Shown piece after piece: positions 22,815 to 37,523 of a stretch of 64,000 nucleotides of DNA. The stretch is from Agaricus subrufescens (Eukaryota > Basidiomycota > Agaricomycetes > Agaricales > Agaricaceae), in contig CM057058.1 in NCBI GenBank assembly GCA_029945375.1, positions 2,294,001 through 2,358,000 of the forward strand, in the 5' to 3' direction. The notes under the pieces are model-generated. The model did not search any database. It was not told the DNA's origin and saw only the letters and a list, made by a program, of their open reading frames with translations. Position 1 is the first letter of the stretch. Each line of letters starts with the position of its first letter. The translations under genes were made by a program, and so were the position numbers.

Positions 22815-25598
22815 ATGTCGAAACTAACACCAGAAAACGAGTCCCTCGTTCGTTTATTCCAATCTATAGGATTAACTCAATCAAAGGCCCTCGAAGCTGC
22901 CAAGTCTGCGAAACCGGCGGCCATTTTAAAAGAAATCATTGACGAGAACGACATTATCGCAAAAGGATCTGACGAAAAGAGGGCCGGTTTGTTGGTAGCG
23001 CTATCTAATGCGTTGAGCAAATCTCCAAGTGTTTCAAAACCGGGGAAGGATTATGTATTGGCCAGAATATTGAACGGAGATTTGAAGTCAGTAGATCAAG
23101 TCAATGGTAAATAATCAGTGATTCCGTCTTCATCAAAAAGTTCTTAATCACATTCGAATCACAGCTGCAACCAAATACGTTGAGACGAACTCGATACCTA
23201 TTAACGATGCAGATTTCGACCAGGCTTGCGGAGTAGGTAAGTACATCCCTAGCGTGACCCTGCCAAGTCCCAGATAGACAATTTTGCTTGCAGGCTTCAC
23301 CATCACCCCCGAAGCACTACTCAACCAAGTACGGAACTACGTCACTTCCACCTCTATCGCTGGATGGAATGCCCTTGGCACGACTTTGAATGCACTTCGT
23401 GGTAGCGCTGAATTGCGATGGGCGAATCCTTTAGAAGTCAAGGATACGGCTGAAAAGGTGTTTCTGGAAACTTTTGGACCCAAGGTGGCAAAAACAAAAG
23501 CCAAGGTATGTGTTAATGTCTTATGTTCTTGAATTGAAATTAAGTGAAAACAACATGGGTATCGTGTTCAGGAACCCAAAAAAGAAGCCAAGAAATCCAC
23601 AAAACAAGATCCTGTTGAAGACTCCACTAGCACCAAAAAGTCTGTATTCGAGGAGGGATTCTTGGGTGCTCTTCATAAACCCGGCGAAAATCCCCAGATC
23701 CATCCACATCTCAAAGAACAGCACCTGGCAGCCACCCAGCATGCTGTGTGGACGCGATTCCCGCCAGAACCTAATGGTTATCTACATATTGGGCATTCAA
23801 AAGCTATCTTTGTCAACTTTGGATATGCGGCCCATCACGGAGGAAAGTGTTATTTGCGATATGACGATACCAACCCAGAGAAGGAAGAGGCAAAGTATTT
23901 CGAGAGTATTTTGGAGATGATTAGATGGCTTGGGTATGAGCCATGGAAGATCACCTACTCAAGCGATTATTTCGATGAATTGTATGCTCTTGCCGTCGAA
24001 CTTATAAAACGTGGCAAAGCGTATGTTTGTCATTGTTCTCGTGAGTTGATCTATCTTCACATTCTCTAGGGATGATACTGAACGAGGTAATTGGCAGAGG
24101 AGGAGATAAAAGCTGACCGAGGAGAAAAGAAGGCGAAACCCCGTCCTTGCGTGCATCGCGATCGGCCTATAGAAGAATCTCTTGTCGAGTTTGAGAACAT
24201 GAAGAACGGCAAATACAAACCCAAAGATGCTGCACTTCGTATGAAGCAAGACCTGGAAGATGGCAACCCTCAAATGTGGGACCTGACAGCATATCGAGTT
24301 CTTGATGCGCCACATCATCGAACGCATGATAAATGGAAGATATATCCGACATACGATTTTACTCACTGTCTTGTCGATAGTATGGAGAACATTTCGTACG
24401 TACTTGAGGTTGTACAAAAGCCACCACGCCGCTAACTACTATCAGTCATTCACTTTGCACAATAGAATTCGTTGCCTCTCGTCAATCCTACGAATGGTTG
24501 TGCGATGCTTTGGAGGTGTATAAGCCGAGGCAGTCTGAATATGGTCGGTTAAACATCGAAGGAACCATCATGTCGAAACGAAAAATTTTGGCACTGGTGG
24601 GTGAAGGTTTTGTCAATGGCTGGGACGACCCTCGTCTATATACTCTTATCGCGCTTCGTCGTCGTGGAGTTCCTCCAGGTGCAATAACCTCATTCGTCAG
24701 CGGCCTCGGTGTCTCCACCTCCACTACCAGCATCGAACTCGCGCGTTTCGAACAATCCGTGCGCCAGTATCTAGAAGGAACAGTTCCACGTCTACTCATG
24801 GTTCTTCGACCTCTCAAAGTTACAATCGAGAACCTCCCAGAGGACTACGTCCTAATGATAGAGAAACCCCTCCACCCCAAAGTCCCGGCATTAGGCTCAA
24901 GTCGAATTCCATTCACTCGTACGATATACATCGAACGTGATGATTTCCGACTCGAGGATTCGAAAGACTATTTCCGTCTTGCCCCAGGCAAAACCGTCGG
25001 CTTATTCCAAGCACCTCATCCTATCACCTGCGTCTCTCATAAGACCGATCCTTCGACGGGCGAAGTCACCGAGCTTATCTGTAAGCTCGAAAATGAAGGG
25101 CCTCCAAAAAAACCTCAGGCGTTCATTCAATGGGTCGCTGAACACCCGTCTACCGGAAGTCCGGCCAGAATAGACGAAGTTCGCGTTTTCCATCGGCTTT
25201 TCACTACCGATCGCCCAGGCAGTGATTTCCGTGATGATATCAACCCAAACAGTCTAGAGGTTATCAAGGGTGCGATGGTGGAGGTTGGATTCTGGTCTTT
25301 GGCCAAGCGGGCAATTGTTCAAGCACGAGAGGAAGCAAATGAACGAACGAGGAAAGCTTTGACAGAAAATAAGATGGATGAGATGGAGGGTACACCTCAA
25401 GTTACGAGTGCCCAATTAATAGGTAATGAATGCATCCGATTCCAGGGGCTTCGTGTCGCCTACTTTACTGTCGACACGGACACTCGCATTGCAACCATTG
25501 ATGAAGCCCCCGAGTCAGAACCGGGTAGGAGGCAAGGTGATTATCTGGTTTTGAATCGTATAGTAACTCTCAAAGAAGATTTGGGCAAGTCAGTATAA
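22815..25598 (+). CDS. GLN4: Glutaminyl-tRNA synthetase, cytosolic
   Basis: The N-terminal helical appended domain ([22 protein letters not shown]) is followed by a Lys-rich linker and the class I catalytic core. The HIGH motif is [12 protein letters not shown] with [13 protein letters not shown] after it. The KMSKS-type loop is GTIMSKRKI. The C-terminal anticodon-binding beta-barrels follow ([22 protein letters not shown]). Introns lie near 23106-23164, 23236-23294, 23506-23571, 24042-24108 and 24397-24446. The protein is complete and ends [10 protein letters not shown]. It charges tRNA-Gln. Confidence 0.95.
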
Positions 25599-25806
25599 TA
25601 GTTGAACGTTGAACAGTAATAATTGTTTGGTATTGTGTTCCTTATGCAGTTCCAATGAAAAATATTAAGGGGACATATATTTTTTGAAAGTCGTGATGTT
25701 CCGCCATGAAAAAAAATGTATACGTAAAAAATCGTGGCACAATGAGGGTAACAAATTACGAGGAATCATACTCCGAAGAAAATAATGGCGAAGACAGTGA
25801 CACAGA

Positions 25807-27539
25807 TTAGTATTCTGCTTCTTCGACATCGGCAGAGTCAATACCGACTTCCTCATAGTCTTTCTCCAAAGCAGCTAGATCCTCACGAGCTTCGGAGAAC
25901 TCTCCTTCCTCCATACCCTCACCGACATACCAGTGCACGAACGCACGCTTAGAATAGAGTAAATCGAACTTGTGGTCAAGACGACTCCATGCGCTCGAGA
26001 TGGCGGTAGTGTTAGAGAGCATGCACATGCTGCGCGATACCTTGGCGAGATCACCACCAGGAACATGAGCAGGAGGCTCATTACAGATACCGAGTTTGAA
26101 GCCAGTGGGACACCAATCGACGAATTGAATCGTACGCTTGGTCTTAATGATGGCAACAGCAGCATTGACATCCTTAGGAACGACGTCACCACGGTAAAGC
26201 AACGCGCAAGCCACTGTTGGATGTTAAAAATGGTGTTCCTTAGCAAACAACATTATTAACTTACTGTATTTGCCTTCACGAGGGTCACACTTGACCATCT
26301 GGTTGCCAGGCTCGAAGCAAGAGAAGGTCATGTCGGCAACTGAGTTTTGCTCGTGGTGCGCCTTTTCAGCAGAGATGATAGGAGCGAAAGTGGCAAGTGG
26401 GAAATGTATACGAGGGAAACTATACGATCATTAAATAACGATACGAGTAACAAATATCAGACACTTACGGAACCAAGTTAGTCTGGAATTCATTAAGATC
26501 GACGTTGAGAGAACCATCGAAGCGCAGGGAAGCGGTGATTGAAGAGACAACTTGAGCAATCAACCTGTTAAGATTGACAAGGCTGGGAGATGTGATGTTG
26601 AGGTTTTTCTTGCAAATATCATAAATTGCTTCGTTATCAACCTTTGGGCCCGTCAGTGTAGGTTTTGTATCACTTAACAAAACGTACCATGAAAGAGCAG
26701 TCAGAGTGTTCAAGAGTCGTGTGGGTGGTGAGGACGGAGTTGTAGGGCTCAACGACAGAGTTAGCCAAAGTAGGAGCGGGGTAGACGCTAAACTCCAACT
26801 TGGATTTCTTTCCATAATCCGTTGAGAGGCGCTCAAGGATGAGAGCACCGAAGCCAGATCCAGTTCCACCACCAAATGAGTGGAAGACAAAGAAGCCCTG
26901 GAGACCAGAACAGTTGTCTGCAAGGCGGCGGACTTTGTCCATAACTGTATCGATCCGCTCCTTTCCAACGGTGTAGTGGCCACGCGCATCTATGTCATGT
27001 CTATATTAGGAAATCTAAAAAATCAATCCAATCAGACGATACGTACAGTTGCTGGCAGCGTCCTCCTTGCCCGTAACGAGAGTCTCGGGATGGAAGAGGC
27101 TCCTGTATGGGCCATTCCTCACTTCATCAATGACATTGGGCTCCAAATCAATATAGAGCGAGCGAGGTACATGCTTCCCAGCGGAAGTCTCCGAGAAAAA
27201 AGTGCTGAAGCCATCATCATTTTGGGAAGGAGAGCCTTCAATGATACGACCATCAGGCTGATATGCATGTCAGAATAGTAGATGCCCAGGGAGGAAAACC
27301 ACATACGCTCAAACCATGCTCAACAGTGTAGAGCTCCCCTGTGCGATAATCGGATTAGCATCACTTCTTCACAACGGATAACATAGCGCGTGGTCCGAAA
27401 AGGAGAACGCGTTTCCACGTATTATATCGCGACACGATACGAAAAAAACTCGGATACGGGCTGAAGGAGCATACTTACAGCAAGCATTACCGATCTGGAC
27501 ACCAGCCTGACCTACGTGCACGGAGATGACTTCACGCAT
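25807..27539 (-). CDS. TUB1: Alpha-tubulin
   Basis: It starts [20 protein letters not shown] at 27539 and ends VEEAEY at 25807, so it has the C-terminal tyrosine. The GTP-binding signature is GGGTGSG ([18 protein letters not shown]), and the catalytic-loop region near the C-terminal half is typical ([19 protein letters not shown]). The coding sequence is split by several short introns, including one after codon GNAC, one near 27250-27300 and one in the T-tyrosine region near 27000. Alpha-tubulin heterodimerises with beta-tubulin in microtubules. The gene looks intact. Confidence 0.95.
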
Positions 27540-27992
27540 TTTCAGAGAATTCTAGGACTGTGGAAGAGAAAAGGAGATAAGAGCACGGTATATGCGCGGC
27601 GATACTGGAACGTACTGACAGAGGAAGGGAGACAAGCTACAGTGGCAGGACGAGGGCGAAGAAACGCACCATTCCCATAAATTATACAACACATGTTTTC
27701 CCACGCGACCCTTTGTCACGCTCCCACATGGCTGGTCTGTGCGCTAAGCCTGACCCTTCTCCTGTGACGCTCTCGGACAGCTCTCATTATAGATGTGATT
27801 GAAAGATATACATTCATGAGAACACAGCTCACCAAAAGACGAATATGTGAGCGAGGACGGTGAATGCATTTTCTCGGGAATTCCGGGATGTGACACGAGG
27901 TTAACATGAGGAGTGATGTTTGGCATCTGCCCCTTCTGCAAACAATGGAGGTCGCGTCTGCGCGTCATCGAATTTATGTAGCCAATGAACTC
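27540..27992. promoter_or_regulatory. Bidirectional promoter region between alpha-tubulin and CFT2
   Basis: These 453 bp separate two divergent start codons. No protein-coding exon is recognised. Short frames here have no family resemblance. The region presumably drives both genes; no specific factor site is called. Confidence 0.5.
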
Positions 27993-30900
27993 ATGATCAC
28001 CTTCACGCCTCTCTCCGGAGCTGCTCGCTCGAATTCTCCGTCTCCCCTCTCATACCTCCTCCAGGTCGACGATGTCCGAATGCTCCTTGACTGCGGTTCC
28101 CCAGACTGGGCACCCGAAAACTATATTTCGACAGATGGCAATAGCGAGGGCGAGGAACCTCGGCACCCATGGTCGGACTATTGCGAGACCCTTCGTCGGT
28201 CAGTACAGCATTCGTTTTCAATAGTGCTCCCCTCTTATCTAGAATCTCAGAATAGCGCCTACTGTTGATCTTGTCTTGTTGTCCCATGGCGACTTATCAC
28301 ATTCTGGCCTGTATCCATATGCATACTCAAGATGGGGTCTGAAGGCACCGGCTTATTCGACGCTGCCTGTACAAGCTACAGGGAAAATTGCAGCGATGGA
28401 AGACGTAGAAGGAATCCGTGATGAACAGGATATTGGAGACGAGCCAATACAAGAGGTTGAACCCCAAGACTTGCAATCCGGAGAGAACGCCGGTGCACAC
28501 AAAGAATCCTCTCCAAAGCCAAAATTGAAAACAGGGAAATACCTTGCTACCCTCGTAGAGGTGCAAGACGCTTTTGAATACCTCAATACTCTTCGTTATT
28601 CTCAGCCAATGCATCTCCAAGGTACGACACTAACGTACCCCACACAACCTCTCCTTCCATTCATAAATTTTTGTAGGAAAATGTCAGGGTATCACCATCA
28701 CACCTTTCAACGCTGGGCATACATTAGGAGGGACAATCTGGAAAATCCGATCACCAACGTCTGGGACTATCATTTATGCTGTACACATGAATCATATGAA
28801 GGAGCGGCATTTGGATGGGACTGTTTTGATGAGGAACGCCAGTGGTGGAATCTTCGAGCCCTTGGCACGACCGGATTTACTCATCACGGATGCTGACCGG
28901 GCTAATGTCATTTCAAGTCGACGAAAAGACAGAGACGCCGCCCTCATTGGTACGTTATCTATCTGAAAAACAGCACACTCGACCAAATCTTAATCTCTAG
29001 ATACCATAACTGCTACTCTCTCATCTCGGTCATCTTTACTTCTGCCATGCGATTCTAGCACCCGGATTCTTGAACTTCTGGTGTTACTAGATCAACATTG
29101 GAGTTATTCACGACTGAGATACCCGATTTGTCTTCTAGCAAGGACCGGGAGAGATATGCTTGCTTTCGTCCGCAGTATGATGGAATGGCTAGGTGGCACC
29201 ATAAGCAAAGAAGACGTTGGTATAGAGGCTGCTTCCAAGGAACGGAATAAACGCAAACGAGATGATGACGACGACAATGAAGCCCTCGGCGCCTTGGCTT
29301 TACGATTCAAGTAAGGCGACCCTATTATTTATAAGATGTGAGCTCATCTATATCTAGACATCTGGAGTTTTTCCCAAACCCTCAGGCCCTTCTACAAACA
29401 TACTCTTCAAAGGATCCCAAGCTAATCCTCGCAGTTCCTGCTTCCCTATCTCATGGTCCCTCGAGAAACCTATTTGTAGATTTTGCCGCCGTTCCGGACA
29501 ATGTAGTTCTTCTTACGAGTCGAGGAGAAGAAGGATCACTCGGCCGAGCATTGTTTGATAAGTGGAACGACAGACAACGTGTCGACGATAAATGGGACAA
29601 AGGCAAGATCGGCAGCAACATTATGTTAGATGGTAGTCTTCGCCTAAAGGTAAGTACTGTTAAAGCTTTCAATGCATCTACTTCTGAATCTTGTCTCAAG
29701 ATGCATAGCAAAGTGCCTTTACAAGGCGCAGAGCTAGAAGCTTATCTCCAACAGGAGAAAGAGAAAAAAGACAAAGAAGCCGCACAACAGGCTGCTCTCG
29801 CACGTAGCCAGCGTATGCTTGAAGCTGATGAAGATGAGAGCGATTCAGACTCGGATAGCGAAGAGGAAGACGAAGTAAGGAGGACTTTAGAAGGTGATAT
29901 GGATGTTGACGACGACGGCATATCACGACGGCGCAAAAGAGAGGATACAGATGCGACTGACTGGGCTCTAGACGCGGATGAAGGCCTGACAAAACAATTC
30001 CTTTCTTTTGATATTTATTTGAAGGGGAACGTGTCAAGGGCTACCTCATTCTTCAAGACTGCAGGTGGCCAGACCCAGCGTTTCCGTATGTTCCCGTACG
30101 TCGAAAAGAAGCGAAGAGTAGACGAGTACGGCGAAACAATAGATGTGGGTATGTGGTTGAGAAAGGGAAAAGTACTGGAGGAGGAAGCAGAGAGTGATGA
30201 AATCAAGGATTATAAGAAGAAACTTCAGGAGGAGGAAGAAGCTAAGGTGTGCATGTCGTCTTTGCATCGACGAGAATACTTTTTAAAACGAAAAACGACT
30301 TCAGAAAATCAAAGAGCCTCCTTCCAAATTCGTGACCATGGACGTCGATGTTCAATTAGCCTGTCGCCTCCTATTTGTTGACATGGAGGGGTTAAATGAC
30401 GGGCGGGCTGTAAAAACAATCGTTCCGCAAATCAATCCACGGAAAATGGTTGGTGTGCACAAGACAGGCTCATAGATCGTATACTGAGCAAAGTTACAGA
30501 TTCTGGTTTCTGCTTCAGAGCTAGCGACGACTGCCCTCGTTGAAAGTTGTAGCAATATTCGTGCCATGACGAAGGATATTTATTCTCCCGCTGTGGGCGA
30601 TAATATTCAAATTGGTCAACAGACGAATACATTCTCAATCTCAATCAGTGAGGACCTCCTTGCCTCATTGCGAATGTCCAGGGTGAGTTTCTAGTTGGCT
30701 TGGTTGTACAACAGATTTCACTCAATAAGGATGACTCCAGTTCGAGGACAATGAGATAGGCTATGTGAGAGGCAGAGTCGTTGCCCATGCGACATCGACA
30801 ATCCCGACACTCGAGTCAGTCTCGTCACTCCCGCCCACTGCCGATCGCACCGTGGTCAGTGATCCTTCAAAAAGCCGCATACTAGGGTCCCGCCCGAAGG

Positions 30901-31175
30901 TTGCGCTACCCCACTCGACTATGATTGGGGAACTCAAACTGACGGCGTTAAAACAACGGTTGGCTTCCGTTAACATCCACGCCGAGTTGGTTGGAGAAGG
31001 TGTTTTGATCTGCGGAGGCACCAGACAGAATGACAACGTTGATACCCTAGAAGAGACCGTTGCTGTCCGTAAGAAAGCTAAGGGTTCTGTTGAGCTGGAG
31101 GGTAATGTCTCGGAGCTATATTACAAGGTTCGGCGGGAGATCTACAATCTTCATGCAATGGTGGCAGCTTCATAA
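27993..31175 (+). CDS. CFT2: Cleavage and polyadenylation factor subunit 2 (CFT2/CPSF100)
   Basis: ATG 27993 (MITFTPLSGAARSN). The N-terminal metallo-beta-lactamase fold has LLQVDDVRMLLDCGSPDW and LVLLSHGDLSHSGLYPYAYS. The catalytic HxHxDH motif is replaced by SHGDLSH, as expected for the non-catalytic CPSF100 paralogue of CPSF73. The beta-CASP part (ITPFNAGHTLGGTIWKI, LEFFPNPQALLQTY, VDFAAVPDNVVLLTSRGEEGS) and a long acidic Asp/Ser/Glu loop follow. The C-terminal domain runs to 31175. About eight introns interrupt it. It is a scaffold in pre-mRNA 3' end processing. Confidence 0.93.
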
Positions 31176-31410
31176 CCCTGACTTATAGTATTGACTTATG
31201 TACATGTAATGCATAGCTTTAGTATCATCTTCTGTTTCCTAACTCCAATCAAATTCCATGAGGGGTTGTAAGGATATGATCGGCTCTTAATTGAAGTTTG
31301 CTTCTACTCCTACGACAATTTCGGCTAATGGTTGCAGGCTATACTCTACTCTAAATGATGTCTAGATTCTAGAAGTTATATGCCGGAACACTAATCTAAC
31401 CAAGATTAAC

Positions 31411-32487
31411 CTAAGCCTTCTGGACCGTAATAACCAAGCCCTTGGATTCTTTAACTTCGATAGTGATACTAAAAACATGTCAGATGGATAACATAAGATA
31501 TTTTTAGCAGGGGACCAAACCTGCTGAGATCTTGCACCAGTACGTCAGGTTGAGCGGCCTCCATTTGTTCACGGGAGTGGGTTGTCAACAAACCAATGGT
31601 CTTGCAACCAGCTGCCCGACCACTGAGCACACCAGCAGGGGCATCTTCAAAGACCACACCTAGAGTAATTTCAAGTAAGACAGAATCACCCGAGCGTTGA
31701 GACTCACATTGCGCTGGGTCTACTCCGCAGAGCTTCGCACCGAGAAGATAGGGGTCAGGCCTATAGGATGCAGTAAATCCAGCATGTCTTGCGGATACTT
31801 AACATAGCAACTGCGTACTTAGGTTTTCCCGCGGCCACATCTTCTGCGGCCACGAGGACGTCGGGAACCGGGACACCCGCATTCTTGAGAGCAGCCTGTG
31901 CATACTTACGAGTGGCGGAGGTGCAAATGCACCACCTCGGAGAAGGCAAGTGACGGAGAGGTTCAATCTGAGATCTATCAATATCTCAATCCAGACACAA
32001 ACCGGGAATAGAACATACGCCAATCAAGATCTGGTCGACCCCTTTGATTTTGACTATGCCTGGACGACCATTGTCTGTCGAGGTCGTTACTATAGCCTCT
32101 TCGAAGCGTTGTGCCTCACTCTAGATCTCGATGAGAAAAAGGCTGTACCGGGAGTATCGATGTAGAATTAGTATACCTCGAGAAGAGCCGGGTCTTTGAT
32201 GCCGCAATGGTTCTTGAGATTGTCAACAGTGCGAACTCCGTGCGATGCTGGAGTGGCCGTGAGGGGTTTGTAAACCTAAATGCTAAGGCACTGCTTACTA
32301 CTCAGGATTTTCTTGACGTCAATATCGGGGTAAGTCTTATGGAATAGCTCCCAAGCACCGACGACGCCAGCCGTGCTATCGACTAACGTGCCGTCCATGT
32401 CGAAAAGGCTTCTCGAACGTCAGTCCGGTAAAGCAATAACCGTTGGAGGGCTTACATTGCATCAACAAAAAAGACAGTATCGGACAT
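31411..32487 (-). CDS. HAD-superfamily phosphatase, DL-glycerol-3-phosphatase-like
   Basis: Exons join to MSDTVFFVDAI, SLFDMDGTLVDSTAGVVGAW, ILSTSHGVRTVDNL, EAQRFEEAIVT, IKGVDQILIG, WCICTSATRKYA, AAEDVAAGKPKPDPYLLGA and VVFEDAPAGVLSGRAAGCKT. The catalytic DxDGT (DMDGT), the Thr of motif II and the GKPKPDP/FEDAPAG motifs are all intact. Sequence and cap layout resemble fungal Gpp1/Gpp2 and 2-deoxyglucose-6-phosphatases; the substrate is inferred. It ends with TVQKA stop at 31411. It converges with CFT2. Confidence 0.85.
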
Positions 32488-32720
32488 TAACAACTTCCTA
32501 GCGCTTGGGAAAGGGAGATGGTTGGCGACAATTAAAAAATGAGCCGGGAACTAGCCGCATGGGGGACTTCAACATGCAACATGTCAAAATGGAGATCAAA
32601 AGTGATCGAATCATGTTTGTTTCGAGGATAAATGCCAAACATCGTGTCCACCGGATACTCCAGTCTCTTATTTCCGGTGGCACGTTTATCTCTTTCTGGC
32701 CAGTTGCTCTCGGACCCATC

Positions 32721-35635
32721 ATGCCTCCGCGTAGACGCCCGCAGTTTACCCAGGAAAACATAGATCAGCAACTACAACAGATCCATCTTCTTGACCCGTC
32801 CTCGTCGTCTGAAAACCTCGAACAGCTGGGCCCTATCATCAAACAAATACACAGCAATCGTCAGCAAGAGGCGTACCTCAGAACCATTCAGGGCCTCATT
32901 GAGTCTAAAGATGCCGAAATCGAGAAGATATGCGTCGATAATTATCAGGACTTCATATCTTCTGTCTCTACGCTGTTCACGGTCAAATCATACACCGACA
33001 AGATGAAGGAGACTATTGCTAACCTAGATACAAGTGTCTCACAGCTCGGCGGAGGTCTTGTCGAAAAGAAACGTAATCTTCTTCAGACAAAGAAGACCGC
33101 TGCAAACCTTGACGAAGCTATTGACACTTTGCAAGCATGCCTTCGCGTGTTGGATGTTGTCAACAGGGTAAGCGAGATGGTAAAAGAGGGCAAGTATTGG
33201 AGCGCTTTACGGGTCTGTCATTTACATCCTTACCATCATTGTGGTACACCCTGAATAATAGAGCTTTGTTACTTTGACAGTCACTTGAGGATATTCAGAC
33301 CTTACCTCCGACGTCTATATCCCAGACCCCTTTCTTCCAGTACCTGTTATCATCATTGCCGTCTTTACGTGCCCAAATCAAGGATGCTGTTACAGCTTCC
33401 ATGAAACAGTGGTTGCTTGAGATCAGGAACGTCAGCGCGGAGATCGGAAGACTTGCTGTTGAAGTGATGGATACTAGGACAAGATACTGGAGGGCTAGAC
33501 GCGAGAAAGACCCTCTCCTCCGGTTGAGTCGCGTTGGGAGCGCTGTGGAACTCGTTACGTACGAGAAGAATGAGTGTGAGCGCACTTCTACGCTGTATTA
33601 CAGAAGCTTAGCTGAGCTTTGTTCAGTCAATGTGTTGAACAATGACAAGTTGGAAGTGGATTTTAAACCACTCTTCCAATGCATACACATATATGATACC
33701 CTGGGGCTTCTTGAGGAGCTCCGAAATTCATATCAGGCCGATAGAAAGGTACGTATTGTCTTTTTCGTCTTTTCGCGGCTAAGTTGTGCGCCCAGGCCCA
33801 ATCAGATTTGATTTTGCCCGCGTCGCTCCTTCTTTCCTCCTTGCCGACATACACGCAGGAGATAACTGGTTTTTTCATCATTGAATCACATGTCCTAGAA
33901 AATACAGGGACATTTCGTTCTTGGAGAAACATTGAAGAGCTCTGGGACGTGGTCATATCTCGCCTGACCACAGGTATCAACAATGCTCTTAGATCTGAAG
34001 CCGATTCAGAGGTATACCTTCGTGTAAAGGAGAGTCTTTTGACATTCATCATGGCGCTTGAGGTGATTTTTCATTAAATTTCGTCCTCGTTTCATCTTAC
34101 CTTTTTCAGGCATCGGCATACTCAACGACACCCCTGCAAGACTTTATACTATCCTTATTCGAACGCTATGTAAGATCGCTGGAAACACACTTTTACAAGC
34201 GATTGGAAGAGGTCAGGCTTGTATATGTCTATACATCATGCGGGTGTTCATTTTTACTAGGTTATTCGCCGAGATGACTATCAGCCTCTGTTTGTAGAAA
34301 GCAAAACAGAACTTCAGGCAACCTTGGACATAGTTTGGATATCCGAGGCGGAAAGGAACGACCTAAATAAGTGAGAGGATTCGTTCCTCGCAAAGCAGTG
34401 ATCTGAATACCGAACAGTATGCCTCTGCCTCAAGCACTTCCATGGTCGCAATCTTTCTATCTCTGCTGCCAGGAAGTAAGTTGACTTTGTTTATGTATAT
34501 GTGAAGCCATCTAATAATCTATATCAGATACGTAATTTCATCAAAAACTTCTATGGGTTCGTTGAGGGAGTATCAAGACACCATCGAGACATTGATGAAC
34601 TCTTGGGCAAGGTACCGTCAGATGCAATTGGTTTGTCAGGACAAGCATGATACTCATGGTCACATAGTCCCTCGATAACCTTTTTATGAAAGGTATCAGC
34701 GAGACGATTATTCAGCGATTGGCGTCGACAACGTCGGTACCACAAATAGCCCAAATCGTCACCAATGTCGAACATTTCCAAATCGCCAGCCAGGAGCTTG
34801 AACGTGCACTGACGAGTTTGAGGTACGGGAACATCTACTTGGGTATTTCAGCGTCCATTCATCAAGTTTTCTTCTGCAGGTCAACACAACGCGGAGGTCT
34901 CGTCCGTCTATCCGCATCCAAGTCGTTTGAATCAACCCTGTCCCGTTGCGTCAAACGCTTGACCGGACTTATCAACTCCAAATTAGATCAGTCGTTCGAA
35001 TTCTCATTGTATAACTGGACCCCCCAGGCGCGAGAGAGTGCCCCCAACATGCAACTAGACGAACTCATTGGCTGGCTTACTACCGTTGTAGACTCTCTTG
35101 CCATCCAAGAACAATACAAAGACGAAGCATACAAGGCCGCATTCGAACACATAGCCGATACATTGATAGTCAGTAATTCACTGACCAAAAAGACATTTTC
35201 ACACTCATGCCGAATTCCAGGGATGTCTGACCGGACGGGATATTGATATGATCAATGAAAATGCGATCTCGAATATTCTTATCGATGTGGATTACTTAGA
35301 AGACGCGCTTAAACGGATTGATCGATCACACCTAGCAACCGTTTTTGTAGAGCTCCGAGCGGTTAGCAAAGGCAATCCCCTTATCAAAATTAATGCTAAC
35401 ATCTTTATCTGACCAGATGACGTCTATCCCCCTTAATGATGCTGTTCAAGAGTTCCTTATTCCAACTAATCGACAATCGTCCTATTCTGCAGTGAAGCAG
35501 AAGCGACTCCAGGCATTGTTGGAAAAATTGGCGCGGTATGGAGCTGCTCAGCGTGACCCTGCCGCGAGGGAGCTCGGGGAACGGAGACGCAAAGAAGCGG
35601 AAGCTGTTGGTCGCCTTTACCCTGAAAGACGTTAG
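32721..35635 (+). CDS. SEC15: Exocyst complex subunit SEC15
   Basis: ATG 32721 begins MPPRRRPQFTQENIDQQLQ. A helical N-terminus carries TIQGLIESKDAEIEKICVDNYQDF. The conserved Sec15 block reads ALRSLEDIQT, TPFFQYLLSSLPSLRAQIKD and RLAVEVMDTRTRYWRARREKD, then the C-terminal helical bundle with SETIIQRLASTTSVPQIAQI. At least ten introns are needed, several without strong borders. The exocyst tethers secretory vesicles at growth sites; Sec15 binds Sec4/Rab8. The protein ends LYPERR. It is divergent from the HAD phosphatase gene with 233 bp between starts. Confidence 0.88.
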
Positions 35636-35933
35636 CTAGAATATTTCACATGTCAATTCCTTCAAATCCGAGCTTTAGAGCTGCTTATTGATAGAGAATG
35701 TTGGATCTATAGCAATGAACGCCCTATGCATACATCCTCCTAGCCCGCGGTAAGCGAACTATGTTAACAAAGATTGTTGAAAAGAAGGATATAAAGAAAA
35801 AAGAACTAAGGAATCACGGGTAGCAGATGAGTTGAACTAAGGTGGTGGTGCATGCGTCGTCGATATCGTCAAAGGATCGTGACACTTTGTTACAACGCAA
35901 ACAAAATTACCAAGAACTAGACAGTAAGTGCGA

Positions 35934-36753
<820 letters not shown>

Positions 36754-37523
36754 AATTTCCAAAAGCGCCGGTGGTGGGTTGTGAAGAGAGTTGTGAGGAG
36801 GAGTAAGTAAAGGTGTACGAGCGTCCGAAGAAGTTGTTAGCGTGGGACAGGATTTGAAATTCCGCCTTTGGGATCTGATGGTAAACAAGACCATCCCCAC
36901 TCCTTATGTACTCGCCCAGCCGTCCCGTCCACGTCCCCGCCACGTCGCTGCCGTGCTCCGCTATACGTGGTTCAAGCCCTGCTGCGCCCTGCGGAGTGTC
37001 AGCTCTGAGATGATTCCCAACTCAACGTCTCATGGCATCTCCTACCAGATAAAGACTTAACAGCGCAGCTACTGAAGTATCCGACTCTGCTCCCCGTGGT
37101 AAGTGTAACCCAACTGACTCAACCGCAGCTGATGCGAGTTACCATTTCGAGGGATGGTCTAAAAATAACTGCAGATAAGATGTGGCGTCGATCTTGGGAC
37201 CGACATCAATACAACCAGTGCAGTCGCAAATTTTGCCTTTGGACCCTGTCATAAAGTCCGCTACACCAAGGATCTAGGAATTGGAAAGAACATGGCCGTA
37301 ATGAGTGACTAAATTAGAATGTCAATGGTCGGACCTGGGGACTAATATAGTAGTTGCTTCTATTGAGCGCGCACGCCCGTGTCTCCTTGGCAGCACAGGA
37401 CACACACCATCGAGGTCGTGCACTATCAGATCAGGCCGAGAAAGGGAATCAATTAATGAAGATCGAATCCGACAAGTCTACTACAAAAAATGTATCGGCA
37501 ATCTTCTCAGCTATTAATACATT
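36754..37523. other. Intergenic region upstream of ARF1 with no recognised gene
   Basis: The region contains short frames on both strands, none resembling a known protein and none with conserved splice continuation that I can follow. The part next to 36753 is probably the ARF1 promoter. No repeat or RNA gene is visible. Confidence 0.5.

Noticed and set aside
28276..28350. Missing HxHxDH metal motif in the metallo-beta-lactamase domain as sign of a broken nuclease
   Set aside because: Loss of the motif is normal in CPSF100/CFT2, the non-catalytic partner of CPSF73.
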